Part shown: one piece after another, positions 32,044 to 41,726 of the stretch | Position numbering within the stretch: the first letter of the stretch is position 1 | Layout of the letters: each line of letters starts with the position of its first letter | DNA from: Lachnospiraceae bacterium | GTDB lineage: Bacteria; Bacillota; Clostridia; Lachnospirales; Lachnospiraceae | Assembly: GCA_021202075.1 (NCBI GenBank) | Contig: JAJQDT010000031.1 | Location: forward strand, 78,858 to 139,933 | Direction: 5' to 3' | DNA: 61,076 bases | Program-made: the position numbers and the translations under genes | The notes under the pieces: generated by a model | What the model was told of the DNA's origin: nothing | What the model saw: the letters and a program-made list of their open reading frames with translations, nothing else | The model's database searches: none

Positions 32044-33048
32044 ATGAAACGGAATTTGAAAAGCTATTTAGCGAAGGCGATGCTGGGCGCGGCACTTGTA
32101 CTTTCCTGCGGCTGCTGTGCACAGGCGAAAACACAGGAGTACGCCTGGGTACTGGCCACGGCGAGTCCGGAGGACACGGTTACACAGATTTACGCGGAGA
32201 AATTTGCCGAGGAGGTGGAAAGCCTCTCGAATGGGGAAATGCGGATTGAAGTCTATGCAAACAGCTCCCTTGGCGGCGATACCGAGCTGATTGAGTGCTG
32301 CATGACCGGAGATATCCCGTTTGTGGTGCAGAATACGGCGCCTCAGGTGAGCTATCTCCCCAGACTCTGCCTGTTTGACCTGCCCTGCGTGTTCAATTCG
32401 ATCAACGAGCTACACGAGGTGTTGGATAACGAAGAATTTATGGAAAAAATCAATGAAATATATGCAGAGAAGGGGCTGGAGCTGCTTGGCATGAGCGATC
32501 AGGATTTCCGCGTCATGACTTCCAATGTAATGGTAGAGTCTCTGGAGGACTTTTCGGGGATTAAGATTCGTACGATGGAGAATTCATACCATATGGCCTT
32601 CTGGAAGGCAATCGGCGCGAATCCGACTCCGATGTCCTTCTCTGAGGTCTATATCGGACTGCAGCAGAATACGATTGACGCGCAGGAAAACCCGTATGAG
32701 GTCATCGTTTCCAACAATTTCTATGAGCAGCAGGATTATATTATTCAGACGAACCATCTGCCTCACCTGCTGAGCCTGATCGTGAGCGAAAGCTTCATGG
32801 AATCTCTGGAGGAGGAAGAACAGGCGATCATCCGTGAGGCTGCGGCCATAGCCTGCGCTTACGCGAGAGAGCAGGCGCAGGAACGTGTCGCGGACCGTAT
32901 TGCGATCTGCGAGGCGGGCGGAGCTGAGATTATTGAGATTTCGGATGAGCTTCGCGCCCAGATGCGTGAGGCCGCCGCTGATCTGTACGAGGAGATTCGT
33001 ATGGTCGTGGCCGACGACGACCTGTATTATACGTATATAGGAGAGTAG
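32044..33048 (+). CDS. dctP: TRAP transporter solute-binding lipoprotein (DctP family)
   Basis: Of 334 residues. A lipoprotein-like signal ends LVLSCGC near residue 21-23, so the protein is probably tethered to the outer face of the membrane. The DctP fold is shown by EKFAEEVESLSNGEMRIEVY (about 52-71) and by FSGIKIRTMENSYHMAFWKA, whose Arg binds the carboxylate of the ligand, and FSEVYIGLQQNTIDAQENP. The Arg implies an organic acid. The YdiB-like enzyme upstream makes quinate or shikimate the best guess. Another carboxylic acid is equally compatible with the sequence. Confidence 0.92.
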   Translation: MKRNLKSYLAKAMLGAALVLSCGCCAQAKTQEYAWVLATASPEDTVTQIYAEKFAEEVESLSNGEMRIEVYANSSLGGDTELIECCMTGDIPFVVQNTAPQVSYLPRLCLFDLPCVFNSINELHEVLDNEEFMEKINEIYAEKGLELLGMSDQDFRVMTSNVMVESLEDFSGIKIRTMENSYHMAFWKAIGANPTPMSFSEVYIGLQQNTIDAQENPYEVIVSNNFYEQQDYIIQTNHLPHLLSLIVSESFMESLEEEEQAIIREAAAIACAYAREQAQERVADRIAICEAGGAEIIEISDELRAQMREAAADLYEEIRMVVADDDLYYTYIGE

Positions 33049-33215
33049 CGTCTTCGTATTTCTGGTAAATCTTATAGAGGGGCTGTTCGCGTTTATAATG
33101 GATCCTGCTCCAGGGTGCTGCTATAAAAGAGTTAAAGCAGATCGCAACACCAATGGCTTTGACACGTAGAAATTCGCATTCAGATATAACAAATATGAAA
33201 AAGGAGATTACAAAG

Positions 33216-34715
33216 ATGCTGCATTTGCCGAGAGTCATGTTTGCCGCGCCTGCAAGCGGCAGCGGGAAAACGATGATCACCTGCGGGATTCTGCAGGCGT
33301 TCTGTGAGCGCGGCCTGCATCCGGCCTCCTTTAAATGTGGTCCGGACTACATTGATCCGATGTTTCATTCGAAGGTGATCGGCACGCCTTCGCGGAATCT
33401 GGATACCTTTTTCACGGATGAACCGACGACCCGTTACCTGTTTGCAAAGACCGCGAAAAACGCCGGGATCTCCGTGCTGGAAGGGGTCATGGGCATTTAT
33501 GATGGCCTTGGCGGGATTTCCGTAAAAGCTTCCTCCTATGATTTGGCGCAGGCCACGGATACGCCGGTCATTTTAATTGTGAATGCGCGCGGCATGAGCC
33601 TGTCGGTGATCCCGCTGATACAGGGATATCTGAACTATCCGGAGCCTTCATCTGAGCGGGAAACTCTGCATGGCCGGAGAAAGACTGGACAGATCCGCGG
33701 CGTCATTCTGAATCAGACGACGAAAATGACATATCTCTTATTAAAAGAAGAGATTGAAAAACAGACCGGAGTGCGCCTGTATGGCTACGTCCCGAGACTG
33801 GATGACGCGGCGGTGGAGAGCCGTCATCTCGGTCTGGTGACGCCGGGAGAGATTGCCGGCCTGAAGGAACGGCTGACACACCTGGCGTCGGAGCTGGAGA
33901 ACTGCCTCGATATGGACGGGATCCTGGCGCTGGCGCAGGAGGCGGAGGACTATGAGGACGATGCCCTTGAATTGCCGCAGAGTGTGAGGATACTGGCAGG
34001 TGAGAAAAAATGGATGCCGGAAGCGGCGGGACATGCCCCGCGCATCGCTGTCGCGCAGGATGAGGCCTTTTGCTTTTATTATCAGGACAATCTGGATTTA
34101 CTGGGGATGCTGGGCGCGGAGCTTGTGCCGTTTTCCCCGCTGTATGATGCGCAAATCCCGGAGCAGGTCAGCGGCCTGATCCTGGGCGGCGGCTATCCGG
34201 AGCTCTACGCGGCGCAGCTTTCCGGAAATGAATCTATGCGGACATCTATCCGGGGGAGCATTGAGAGAGGTTTGCCTTACCTGGCTGAGTGCGGCGGATT
34301 CATGTACCTGTACGAGACGATGGAGGATATGGATGGCAGGGCATGGCCGATGTGCGGCTGCATCCGCGGCAGATCGTACCGGACACAGAAGCTGGGGCGG
34401 TTCGGATATATTGAGCTTTGCGTGAATGGGGATCATTCGGATGACAATGGCGGCGAACAGCGGCAGGCTTCCGGTTTTCTCCTGCCCGGCGAAACGATTC
34501 GTGCGCATGAATTTCATTATTTTGACAGCACAGATCCGGGAGATTCCTGCACAGCCAGAAAGCCGACGGGGAGCCGCAGCTGGAATTGTGTACATGCCAC
34601 AGACCATAGCGCAGCGGGGTATCCGCATCTGTATTATTGGTCCAATCCGAAATTCGCCAGGCGGTTTCTTGAGAGCGCAGCCAGGTACAGGGTGCGCATT
34701 CATGTGATTGATTGA
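33216..34715 (+). CDS. cbiA: Cobyrinate a,c-diamide synthase
   Basis: CbiA amidates the a and c side chains of cobyrinic acid using ATP and glutamine. The ATG at 33216 follows AAGGAG at 33201-33206 with 9 bases spacing, and is preferred over 33195 and 33153; 499 residues result. The N-terminal ATPase domain has APASGSGKTMITCG and FKCGPDYIDPMFH; the C-terminal class-I glutaminase domain has LGGGYPEL and the nucleophile Cys in YLAECGGFMYLYE. It is about 40 residues longer than usual, partly in a polar stretch near ICTVNGDHSDDNGG. It stands alone, 14 kb beyond the last corrin gene. Confidence 0.94.
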   Translation: MLHLPRVMFAAPASGSGKTMITCGILQAFCERGLHPASFKCGPDYIDPMFHSKVIGTPSRNLDTFFTDEPTTRYLFAKTAKNAGISVLEGVMGIYDGLGGISVKASSYDLAQATDTPVILIVNARGMSLSVIPLIQGYLNYPEPSSERETLHGRRKTGQIRGVILNQTTKMTYLLLKEEIEKQTGVRLYGYVPRLDDAAVESRHLGLVTPGEIAGLKERLTHLASELENCLDMDGILALAQEAEDYEDDALELPQSVRILAGEKKWMPEAAGHAPRIAVAQDEAFCFYYQDNLDLLGMLGAELVPFSPLYDAQIPEQVSGLILGGGYPELYAAQLSGNESMRTSIRGSIERGLPYLAECGGFMYLYETMEDMDGRAWPMCGCIRGRSYRTQKLGRFGYIELCVNGDHSDDNGGEQRQASGFLLPGETIRAHEFHYFDSTDPGDSCTARKPTGSRSWNCVHATDHSAAGYPHLYYWSNPKFARRFLESAARYRVRIHVID

Positions 34716-34894
34716 GAAATGGCACACGGTCTGATGTGCAAAATGTGTGCAGAATTGCTCCATCGCAGTCCGGGACAGAATGAGAATGAAAAGAAATAAG
34801 TATCAGAAAGTGAGCAATGCTATAGGTTAGCCGTAGTCTGGGACAGGATGGGAATTGGAAGAGGTGATGATCAGAAAGGAGTGAACGACAGAGG

Positions 34895-35725
34895 ATGGAG
34901 TTGATTGATAATACGACAGCAATCATGCAAATAAAAAAACAGCTGCCGGAAATAGAACCCTATCGGAAAGACGAACAGATTGAACTGCCGTTCACGAAAG
35001 ATTTTTCTCTTCGATTTTGCTGGAGCAGCAATGCCCTGGAGGGAAATACGCTGACGTTGGAGGAAACGGTTTCCGTTATCGAATATGACGAAGTCCGGAG
35101 TGGTCATACCTACAGCGAATACCGGGAAGCGAAAAATCTGTACGCAAGTGTTCAGACGCTGCTGCTTCCGCTGAAGCCCCGCACAGTGTCGGAAGAATGG
35201 ATCAGACAGGCAAATGGAATTATTATGGGGGAGGAAGGCCGCTATCGCAGCAGAAAAGTATACATTGGAACTTTGGCAGAGGCGGTTCATTACCCGCCGG
35301 AACCGGAACGAGTGCCGGAATTAATGAAACGGCATTTGGAAAAATGGAACCGGAAATATGATAAAATTTCACTCACGGAAGAACTTTATGGTTCGGGAAA
35401 CGGGTCGGATCTGCTGAAAGAGGCTTTTCAGATGCTGGCGGAAGAACATATGGAATTTGAAGCAATTCATCCGTTTTTGGATGGAAACGGGAGAACCGGG
35501 AGGATGGTTCTGAACCAGCGTATGATGAATCTGCTTCTCTTGCCGGTTGCGATCGAGCCGACAGGGGAGTATCGCCGTGCGTTTCGCCGCTATGAAAAAA
35601 ATGGCGATTCTTCTCAAATGGTTCATATTCTTTGCAAGGGAGAGCTGGATGCGATTGATCGTATGAAGCTTCTGATTGAGAAGGCTGCGGGACAGGAAGA
35701 ATTGCTTTCTCACTTCGAGGAATGA
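34895..35725 (+). CDS. Fic-domain protein (probable AMP-transferase)
   Basis: Of 276 residues. The Fic motif HPFLDGNGRTGR is at about 191-202, complete with His, Asp, Gly-Asn-Gly and Arg. An inhibitory helix motif of the form (S/T)xxxE(G/N) is visible as SNALEGN at about 44-50, N-terminal to the core, which makes this a class II (self-inhibited) Fic protein. C-terminal residues after 215 may include a winged helix. These enzymes AMPylate proteins; the target is unknown. It follows cbiA in the same direction after 179 bases with a GAAAGGAG ribosome binding site. Confidence 0.93.
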   Translation: MELIDNTTAIMQIKKQLPEIEPYRKDEQIELPFTKDFSLRFCWSSNALEGNTLTLEETVSVIEYDEVRSGHTYSEYREAKNLYASVQTLLLPLKPRTVSEEWIRQANGIIMGEEGRYRSRKVYIGTLAEAVHYPPEPERVPELMKRHLEKWNRKYDKISLTEELYGSGNGSDLLKEAFQMLAEEHMEFEAIHPFLDGNGRTGRMVLNQRMMNLLLLPVAIEPTGEYRRAFRRYEKNGDSSQMVHILCKGELDAIDRMKLLIEKAAGQEELLSHFEE

Positions 35726-35765
35726 GAATGATACAAGGGAAGCTGAATATTATGTAACGGGAAAA

Positions 35766-35902
35766 CGCAGAAGTAATAAACGAGATTCGCAGAAGTGAAT
35801 AAACGAACCTCGCAGAAGCGAATAAACGAACCTGGCAGGAGTGAATAAACGAGATTCGCAGAAGTGAATAAGCGAACCTCGCAAAAGTGAATAGACAAGA
35901 TT
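35766..35902. repeat. Six 23-bp tandem repeats upstream of cobT
   Basis: Six units related to CGCAGAAGTGAATAAACGAACCT, i.e. 23 bases each (first unit 22), at 35766, 35788, 35811, 35834, 35857 and 35880. They end alternately in GATT or ACCT. The period is not a multiple of three, so the array is non-coding. It stops 19 bases before the cobT start. Confidence 0.92.
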
Positions 35903-35921
35903 ATAAGGAGGAAAGGATCCC

Positions 35922-36983
35922 ATGGAGGAATTACAATTCAAACAGATTCTGGAGACCATCGTTCCGGGTGATGAAAAAGCGTCGGAGCTGTGCCGCGCGC
36001 GATGGAACAGCATCGCGAAGCCGCTCCACAGCCTTGGCTGGATGGAGGACGCCATCGCGCGGATCGCGGCGGCGCAGCACAGTGCCGATGTGCGGACAGC
36101 AAAAAAGATTCTGGTTCCGATGTGCGCGGACAATGGCATTGTGGCGGAGGGCGTGACGCAGACCGGGCAGGTGGTGACCTCGATTGTCGCGGAGAATTTT
36201 CTGGATGAAAAATCCTGCGCGGCGATCATGTGCCGCCTGGCGGGTGCGGACATTCGCCCGATTGACATCGGAATGGTGGTCGATACGCCGCGGGTGGAGA
36301 AGCGCAAGGTCGCATACGGGACCAGAAATTTTGCGAAGGAACCGGCGATGACGCGGGAAGAGGCCGTCCGTGCGCTCATGGTCGGAATCACCCTTGCGAA
36401 AGAGCTGAAGGAGCAGGGCTGCGACCTGATCGCGACTGGAGAGATGGGGATCGGCAATACCACGACGTCAAGCGCCGTAGCGAGTGCGCTGCTGGGCGTA
36501 CCGGCTGTGGAAATGACCGGCCGCGGCGCGGGACTTTCGAGTGAGGGACTGAACACGAAAATCCGCGTGATCCAGGAAGCGATTGACCGCTGGAGTCTTT
36601 ATGAGGCGGAGCCGCTTGCCGTGCTCTCCTGTGTGGGCGGGTTTGATATCGCCGGGATCGCGGGGCTCTTTCTGGGCGGCGCGGCGTACCATATCCCGGT
36701 GCTGATCGACGGGTTCATTTCCTCCGTCGGGGCGCTTCTGGCAGCGCGTCTGTGCCCTGCGGCAAAGGACTACATGCTCGCGACCCATGTCTCGAAGGAA
36801 CCGGCGGCGCGCAGGATTCTGAAGACGCTTGATCTGGAGCCGGCGCTGGACGCCGGGATGTGCCTCGGGGAAGGGAGCGGCGCGGTAGCGGCATTTCCAT
36901 TGATTGACATGGGCGCGGAGATTTACTACCGGATGAGCACGTTCGACCAGATTCAGGTCGAAGCGTATCAGGAACTGAAATAG
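35922..36983 (+). CDS. cobT: Nicotinate-nucleotide--dimethylbenzimidazole phosphoribosyltransferase
   Basis: CobT activates the lower-ligand base by transferring phosphoribose from nicotinate mononucleotide, making alpha-ribazole phosphate for the cobamide loop. Of 353 residues, the standard length. Landmarks are CADNGIVAEGVTQTGQVVTS (about 68-87), GEMGIGNTTTSSAV, GRGAGLSSEGLNTK, and the catalytic Glu in CLGEGSGAVAAFPLID near 307-322. A strong AAGGAGG site precedes the ATG. The array of 23-bp repeats directly upstream takes the place where promoter and leader would be; none of the other loop assembly genes (cobU, cobS) is present here. Confidence 0.95.
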   Translation: MEELQFKQILETIVPGDEKASELCRARWNSIAKPLHSLGWMEDAIARIAAAQHSADVRTAKKILVPMCADNGIVAEGVTQTGQVVTSIVAENFLDEKSCAAIMCRLAGADIRPIDIGMVVDTPRVEKRKVAYGTRNFAKEPAMTREEAVRALMVGITLAKELKEQGCDLIATGEMGIGNTTTSSAVASALLGVPAVEMTGRGAGLSSEGLNTKIRVIQEAIDRWSLYEAEPLAVLSCVGGFDIAGIAGLFLGGAAYHIPVLIDGFISSVGALLAARLCPAAKDYMLATHVSKEPAARRILKTLDLEPALDAGMCLGEGSGAVAAFPLIDMGAEIYYRMSTFDQIQVEAYQELK

Positions 36984-37071
36984 GTCATCGGAACTCTATT
37001 TGCGTTGGATGACAGGGAATTTATCTGACAGGTTCTGACAGGATTGTTAAATTTTTATCCCCCCACGGGGC

Positions 37072-37100
37072 TTGTGCACCTTTTCAATTCGATTTATACT
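37072..37100 (+). promoter_or_regulatory. Promoter of the methyltransferase transcript
   Basis: TTGTGC (37072-37077), a 17-base spacer and TATACT (37095-37100). The predicted first transcribed bases are at about 37106, exactly where the leader stem begins. Confidence 0.6.
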
Positions 37101-37105
37101 CATTT

Positions 37106-37194
37106 CGCCTGATGCGGTTTCGGTAGAAAGCGGGTACAGTCTGCCAGCAGGTGGCAGTTTGTATGGAGATGCTTGTGCAAAGGAGCGTCAGGCG
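37106..37194 (+). ncRNA. Candidate structured leader (riboswitch-like)
   Basis: A 10-bp closing stem pairs CGCCTGATGC (37106-37115) with GCGTCAGGCG (37185-37194, one G-U pair). Inside, ACAGTCTGCC (37136-37145) pairs with GGCAGTTTGT (37153-37162), interrupted only by a U-U mismatch and a G-U pair, around a 7-base loop. The stem starts at the predicted 5' end and is 41 bases before the start codon of the methyltransferase gene. It does not match any riboswitch class that I can recall. Confidence 0.5.
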
Positions 37195-37235
37195 AAAAGT
37201 AAAACGATTTACGTTGTTTACTATTACGAATCGAA

Positions 37236-38027
37236 TTGGAGAGAGATGCAATGGGAGCTACACTGCGTAACGAAGATCAGAGCATGCTTCAGGACATACA
37301 GGACTACTGGTCGAAGCGCGCGAAAAGCTATTCGGAGGAAGTGCTCTATCAGATCGAGCATGAAAACGAGCGCCGATGGATGGAGGTGCTGCAAACATAT
37401 TTAAAAGGAATACCGGGGAAAAAGGTGCTGGATATCGGAACCGGCCCAGGCTTTTTTGCAATCGGCCTGGCGAAAAGAGGCTACCAGGTGACTGCGGTGG
37501 ACTATACCCGGAATATGCTGGAAGAGGCGAAAAAGAATGCGCAAAATCTGGCAGATCAGATTATCTTTTTGCAGATGGACGCGCAGAATCTGGAATTCCC
37601 CGATGCGAGCTTTGACGCGATTGTCACCAGAAATCTGACCTGGAACCTGGAATCCCCGGGCGACGCCTACCGGGAGTGGCACAGGGTACTGAAAAAGGGC
37701 GGCGTCCTGCTGAACTTCGACGCGGGCTGGTACAATTACCTGTTTGATGACGAAAAAGCGCTTTCCTTTGAAGAGGACCGGAAGCGGGTCAGGAATGCGA
37801 AGATTAAGGATTTTGAAGCATATTCAGAGAGCAGCAAAATGGAAGAGATCTCCCGAAAGCTGATCTTAAGCCGCTGCAAACGGCCGCAGACGGATATCGA
37901 GATGCTGCGGCGCGCTGGTTTTAAGCTGATCTATACGGATGAACAGATCGGGGGTAAGGTCTGGAGCGAGACGGAGAAGGTGAACTTTGCTTCCCGGCCG
38001 ATGTTTATGCTGCGGGGCGTGAAGTGA
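37236..38027 (+). CDS. Class I SAM-dependent methyltransferase
   Basis: Of 263 residues. Motif I is VLDIGTGPGFFAIGLAKRG (about 68-86), followed by AVDYTRNMLEEAKKNA, and motif IV/V FDAIVTRNLTWNLESPGDAY and HRVLKKGGVLLNFDAGW. This is the Rossmann methyltransferase fold of the type 11 group; no acceptor is identifiable. Immediately before the fold is a helical YWSKRAKSYSEEV segment common to small-molecule enzymes of this group. The gene has its own promoter, structured leader and terminator, and converges with an ABC importer. Such pairs are often linked to one substrate, but nothing here proves it. Confidence 0.88.
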   Translation: MERDAMGATLRNEDQSMLQDIQDYWSKRAKSYSEEVLYQIEHENERRWMEVLQTYLKGIPGKKVLDIGTGPGFFAIGLAKRGYQVTAVDYTRNMLEEAKKNAQNLADQIIFLQMDAQNLEFPDASFDAIVTRNLTWNLESPGDAYREWHRVLKKGGVLLNFDAGWYNYLFDDEKALSFEEDRKRVRNAKIKDFEAYSESSKMEEISRKLILSRCKRPQTDIEMLRRAGFKLIYTDEQIGGKVWSETEKVNFASRPMFMLRGVK

Positions 38028-38077
38028 GCTGCAACCATTAGGACGAGGTAATATAAAAATTTATTTGGTAAATAATG

Positions 38078-38131
38078 ATTCAGGCTGGCTGCCACAGGTT
38101 TATACTGTATGGCAGCCGGCCTGATTTTTTT
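38078..38131 (+). terminator. Strong Rho-independent terminator
   Basis: A 15-bp nearly perfect stem (TCAGGCTGGCTGCCA at 38080-38094 with TGGCAGCCGGCCTGA at 38110-38124) is followed by seven T residues. It ends the methyltransferase transcript before the convergent ABC genes. Confidence 0.95.
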
Positions 38132-38181
38132 CTTATTATACGGATTTACACTTCGCTTCGGTGTGGCACTAAGACGAAGCG

Positions 38182-38972
38182 TCAGCTCCCACGCGTGACT
38201 CGTTTTTCTAAAAGCCCCAGGACGCCGTACAGCATCATGGCGATTCCGCACAGAATGAGAATCGAGAGGATCAGGATGTCGAGCTTGAACACCTGGCTGG
38301 AGTAGATGATCAGGTAGCCGAGGCCCTGCCTTGCGCCGATGAATTCACCGATGACGACGCCGACGAGGCAGAGGCCGATGTTGACCTTCATATTGCTGAT
38401 GACAAGCGGCAAAGTGCCTGGGAGGATAACCTTTGAAAGGACGTCCTTCCTGGTTCCCTGGAGGGTGTAAATCAGCCTGATTTTATCCGGATCCATTTCG
38501 CGAAAGCCTGTATACAGGTTCAGGATGGTGCCAAAGATCGCGACGGAGATGCCGGAGACGATGATGGATTTCAGGTTTGCGCCGAGCCAGACGATGAGCA
38601 GCGGCGCAAGCGCGGATTTCGGCAGGCTGTTCAGAACGACGAGGTACGGCTCGAGGACTTCGGATAGTGTCGTATTGTACCAGAGCAGAACGGCGCACCC
38701 GATCCCGAGCAGAACCACCAGCGCGAAGCTTGCGAGGGTTTCCGCAAGTGTTGTGCAGGTGTGCAGAAGAAGACTTCCGTCGCTCCACATTTGCAGGAAG
38801 GTCTTTGCCGCCCGCGATGGGCTGCTGAAAATGAAGCCGTCAATCCAGCTCTGACGCACAGCCGTTTCCCAGAGAAGCAGAAACAGGACGAGAATCAGAA
38901 CCCGGATTGCCAGGATCCGGCGCTGGCGATTTTTTAATTTGCGTAAATACTGTTTTTGCGAGGCCGTCATTG

Positions 38973-38976
<4 letters not shown>
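38182..38976 (-). CDS. NitT/TauT-type ABC transporter permease
   Basis: The best start is the GTG at 38976, which overlaps the ATPase stop by four bases (GTGA) and has AAGGAG eight bases before; 264 residues. About six membrane helices are visible, and the coupling (EAA) loop is GFREMDPDKIRLIYTLQGTR followed by VILPGTLPLVISNMKVNIG. The family (SsuC/TauC/NrtB-like) imports nitrate, sulfonates, thiamine precursors, riboflavin-like or other small anions and heterocycles. No substrate-binding protein gene lies in this operon or nearby, so the substrate stays open. Confidence 0.92.
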
Positions 38977-39968
<992 letters not shown>

Positions 39969-40091
39969 AACGATACCTCCTGTATGCAATTTTATGCATG
40001 TTTTATGATATGCGTTGGAGAAATTATCGTGTCTGACAAAAAAATCCAATAGCAAATTATTGCATTTCGTTTGGCTGCTTTGTGTGCGCGT

Positions 40092-41705
40092 TCAGTCCAG
40101 ATTCCGCACGGCTTCTCTTACTGGCAGGATAAACGAGGGCGATACGGACAGCTCGTCGATTCCCATATCCAGGAAGGTCTTTGTCAGCGTGGTATCTGCG
40201 CCGAGCTCGCCGCAGATGCCGACCCAGGCGCCGCCCCTGTGCCCGTTCTCGATGACGGTCTGAATGGAGCGAAGCACGGCCGGGTGGTGGGAGTCGTAGA
40301 TATTGTCCAGCTTTGGATTCTGTCGGTCAATGGCAAGCGTATACTGCGTCAGATCGTTTGTGCCGATGCTGAAGAAATCGACCTCCTTTGCGAGCTCTTC
40401 GCTGATCCAGACGGCGGCCGGCGTCTCGATCATGATGCCGACCTCCACATCTTTATAAAGGATGGCATGCTCCCGCAGCCGGGTCTTTTCCTCTTCGAGG
40501 ATGCGTTTGCTCTCCCGGACCTCCTGCACGGAGATGATCATGGGGAACATGATGGAAATGTTGCCAAACGCGCTTGCGCGCAGCAGAGCGCGCAGCTGGG
40601 TGCGGAAGATTTCCTGCCGGTCCAGGCAGATGCGGATGGCGCGGTAGCCCATGGCCGGGTTGTCCTCTTTTTCCAGATGGAAATAGTCTGCCTGCTTGTC
40701 CGCGCCGATATCCAGGGTGCGGACAATGACTTTTTTGCCGGCCATGTTCTGGGCGGCCATCTTGTATGCCTTGAACTGTTCCTCCTCGGTCGGATAGTCG
40801 TCAGAATCCAGATAGAGAAATTCACTCCGGAACAGGCCGATGCCCTCGCCGTCGTTTTTTTGCACCTGGGCGAGGTCGGAGACGCCGCTGATGTTTGCGT
40901 ACAGATGGATTTTCCGTCCGCTTTTTGTGACGGTCTCCTTTCCGCGGAGCTCGCGCAGGAGCTGAAGCATTTTTTCATCCTCCTGCATTTTCGCGGTCAT
41001 CCTCTCCAGAGTGGCCGGATCCGGATCGATGATGACTGTGCCGGTATATCCGTCTACGACAGCGGTTTTTCCCTCCCACTCCTCCTGAATATCAATGCCG
41101 ATGACGGCCGGAATTGTCATCGTGCGCGCGAGGATGGCCGTGTGCGAGTTGGAGGAGCCGTGGCGGGTCACAAAGGCCAGGATTTTGGACTTATCCAGCT
41201 GGACGGTCTCGCTGGGCGCCAGGTCGTCGGCCATCAGAATGACCGGCGACTCCAGGCTGTGCGTATCGGCGCCGGCGCCGCCAAGCACTGCGACCAGCCG
41301 CTCGGAGATATCCTTCACATCCGCGGCTCGCGCCTGCATATAGGCGTCGTCCATCTGCGCGAACAGCTCGGAAAAGTGACCTCCGGTCGCTGCGACCGCG
41401 TATTCCGCATTCAGCCCTTTCTGACGGATGATGTTATAGACAGAGTCCAGATACTCCTCGTCCTCCATCATCATTTTATGAACTTTGAAAATGGCAGCAT
41501 TGTCCGCGCCCACTTCTTTTAATGCTTTCTGATAAATCGCGTCCAGCTGGGAGAGTGCGATCTCTTTTGCCGCGTCGAAGCGGGCGATTTCCGCCCCGGT
41601 ATCCCCGATGTGTCTCCTCTTTACCTGCGTCTCCTTTTTGCGGTAAAGGAACACCGTTCCGATGGCGATTTTATTATAAATGGTTTTTCCCTGATATTGT
41701 TCCAT
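40092..41705 (-). CDS. ptsI: Phosphoenolpyruvate-protein phosphotransferase (PTS enzyme I)
   Basis: Enzyme I takes phosphate from PEP onto His and passes it to HPr, starting sugar phosphotransfer. Of 537 residues, somewhat short of the usual 570. The phosphorylated His188 lies in RHGSSNSHTAILAR; the PEP-binding barrel shows GIGLFRSEFLYL, RTLDIGADKQ, MGYRAIRICL and FSIGTNDLTQYTLA, and the catalytic Cys is in WVGICGELGAD. It follows fruK by 21 bases on the same strand. HPr and an EIIABC for fructose, the usual partners, are absent here. Confidence 0.95.
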   Translation of the reverse strand: MEQYQGKTIYNKIAIGTVFLYRKKETQVKRRHIGDTGAEIARFDAAKEIALSQLDAIYQKALKEVGADNAAIFKVHKMMMEDEEYLDSVYNIIRQKGLNAEYAVAATGGHFSELFAQMDDAYMQARAADVKDISERLVAVLGGAGADTHSLESPVILMADDLAPSETVQLDKSKILAFVTRHGSSNSHTAILARTMTIPAVIGIDIQEEWEGKTAVVDGYTGTVIIDPDPATLERMTAKMQEDEKMLQLLRELRGKETVTKSGRKIHLYANISGVSDLAQVQKNDGEGIGLFRSEFLYLDSDDYPTEEEQFKAYKMAAQNMAGKKVIVRTLDIGADKQADYFHLEKEDNPAMGYRAIRICLDRQEIFRTQLRALLRASAFGNISIMFPMIISVQEVRESKRILEEEKTRLREHAILYKDVEVGIMIETPAAVWISEELAKEVDFFSIGTNDLTQYTLAIDRQNPKLDNIYDSHHPAVLRSIQTVIENGHRGGAWVGICGELGADTTLTKTFLDMGIDELSVSPSFILPVREAVRNLD

Positions 41706-41726
41706 GGAAGATGGCTCCTTTTTTTG

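Noticed and set aside
35766..35902. CRISPR-like array before cobT
   Set aside because: The 23-bp units abut directly without spacers, and there are no cas genes. It is a simple tandem repeat.
40071..41522. 483-codon plus-strand frame opposite ptsI
   Set aside because: Antisense shadow. The minus strand carries a complete enzyme I with all catalytic motifs.
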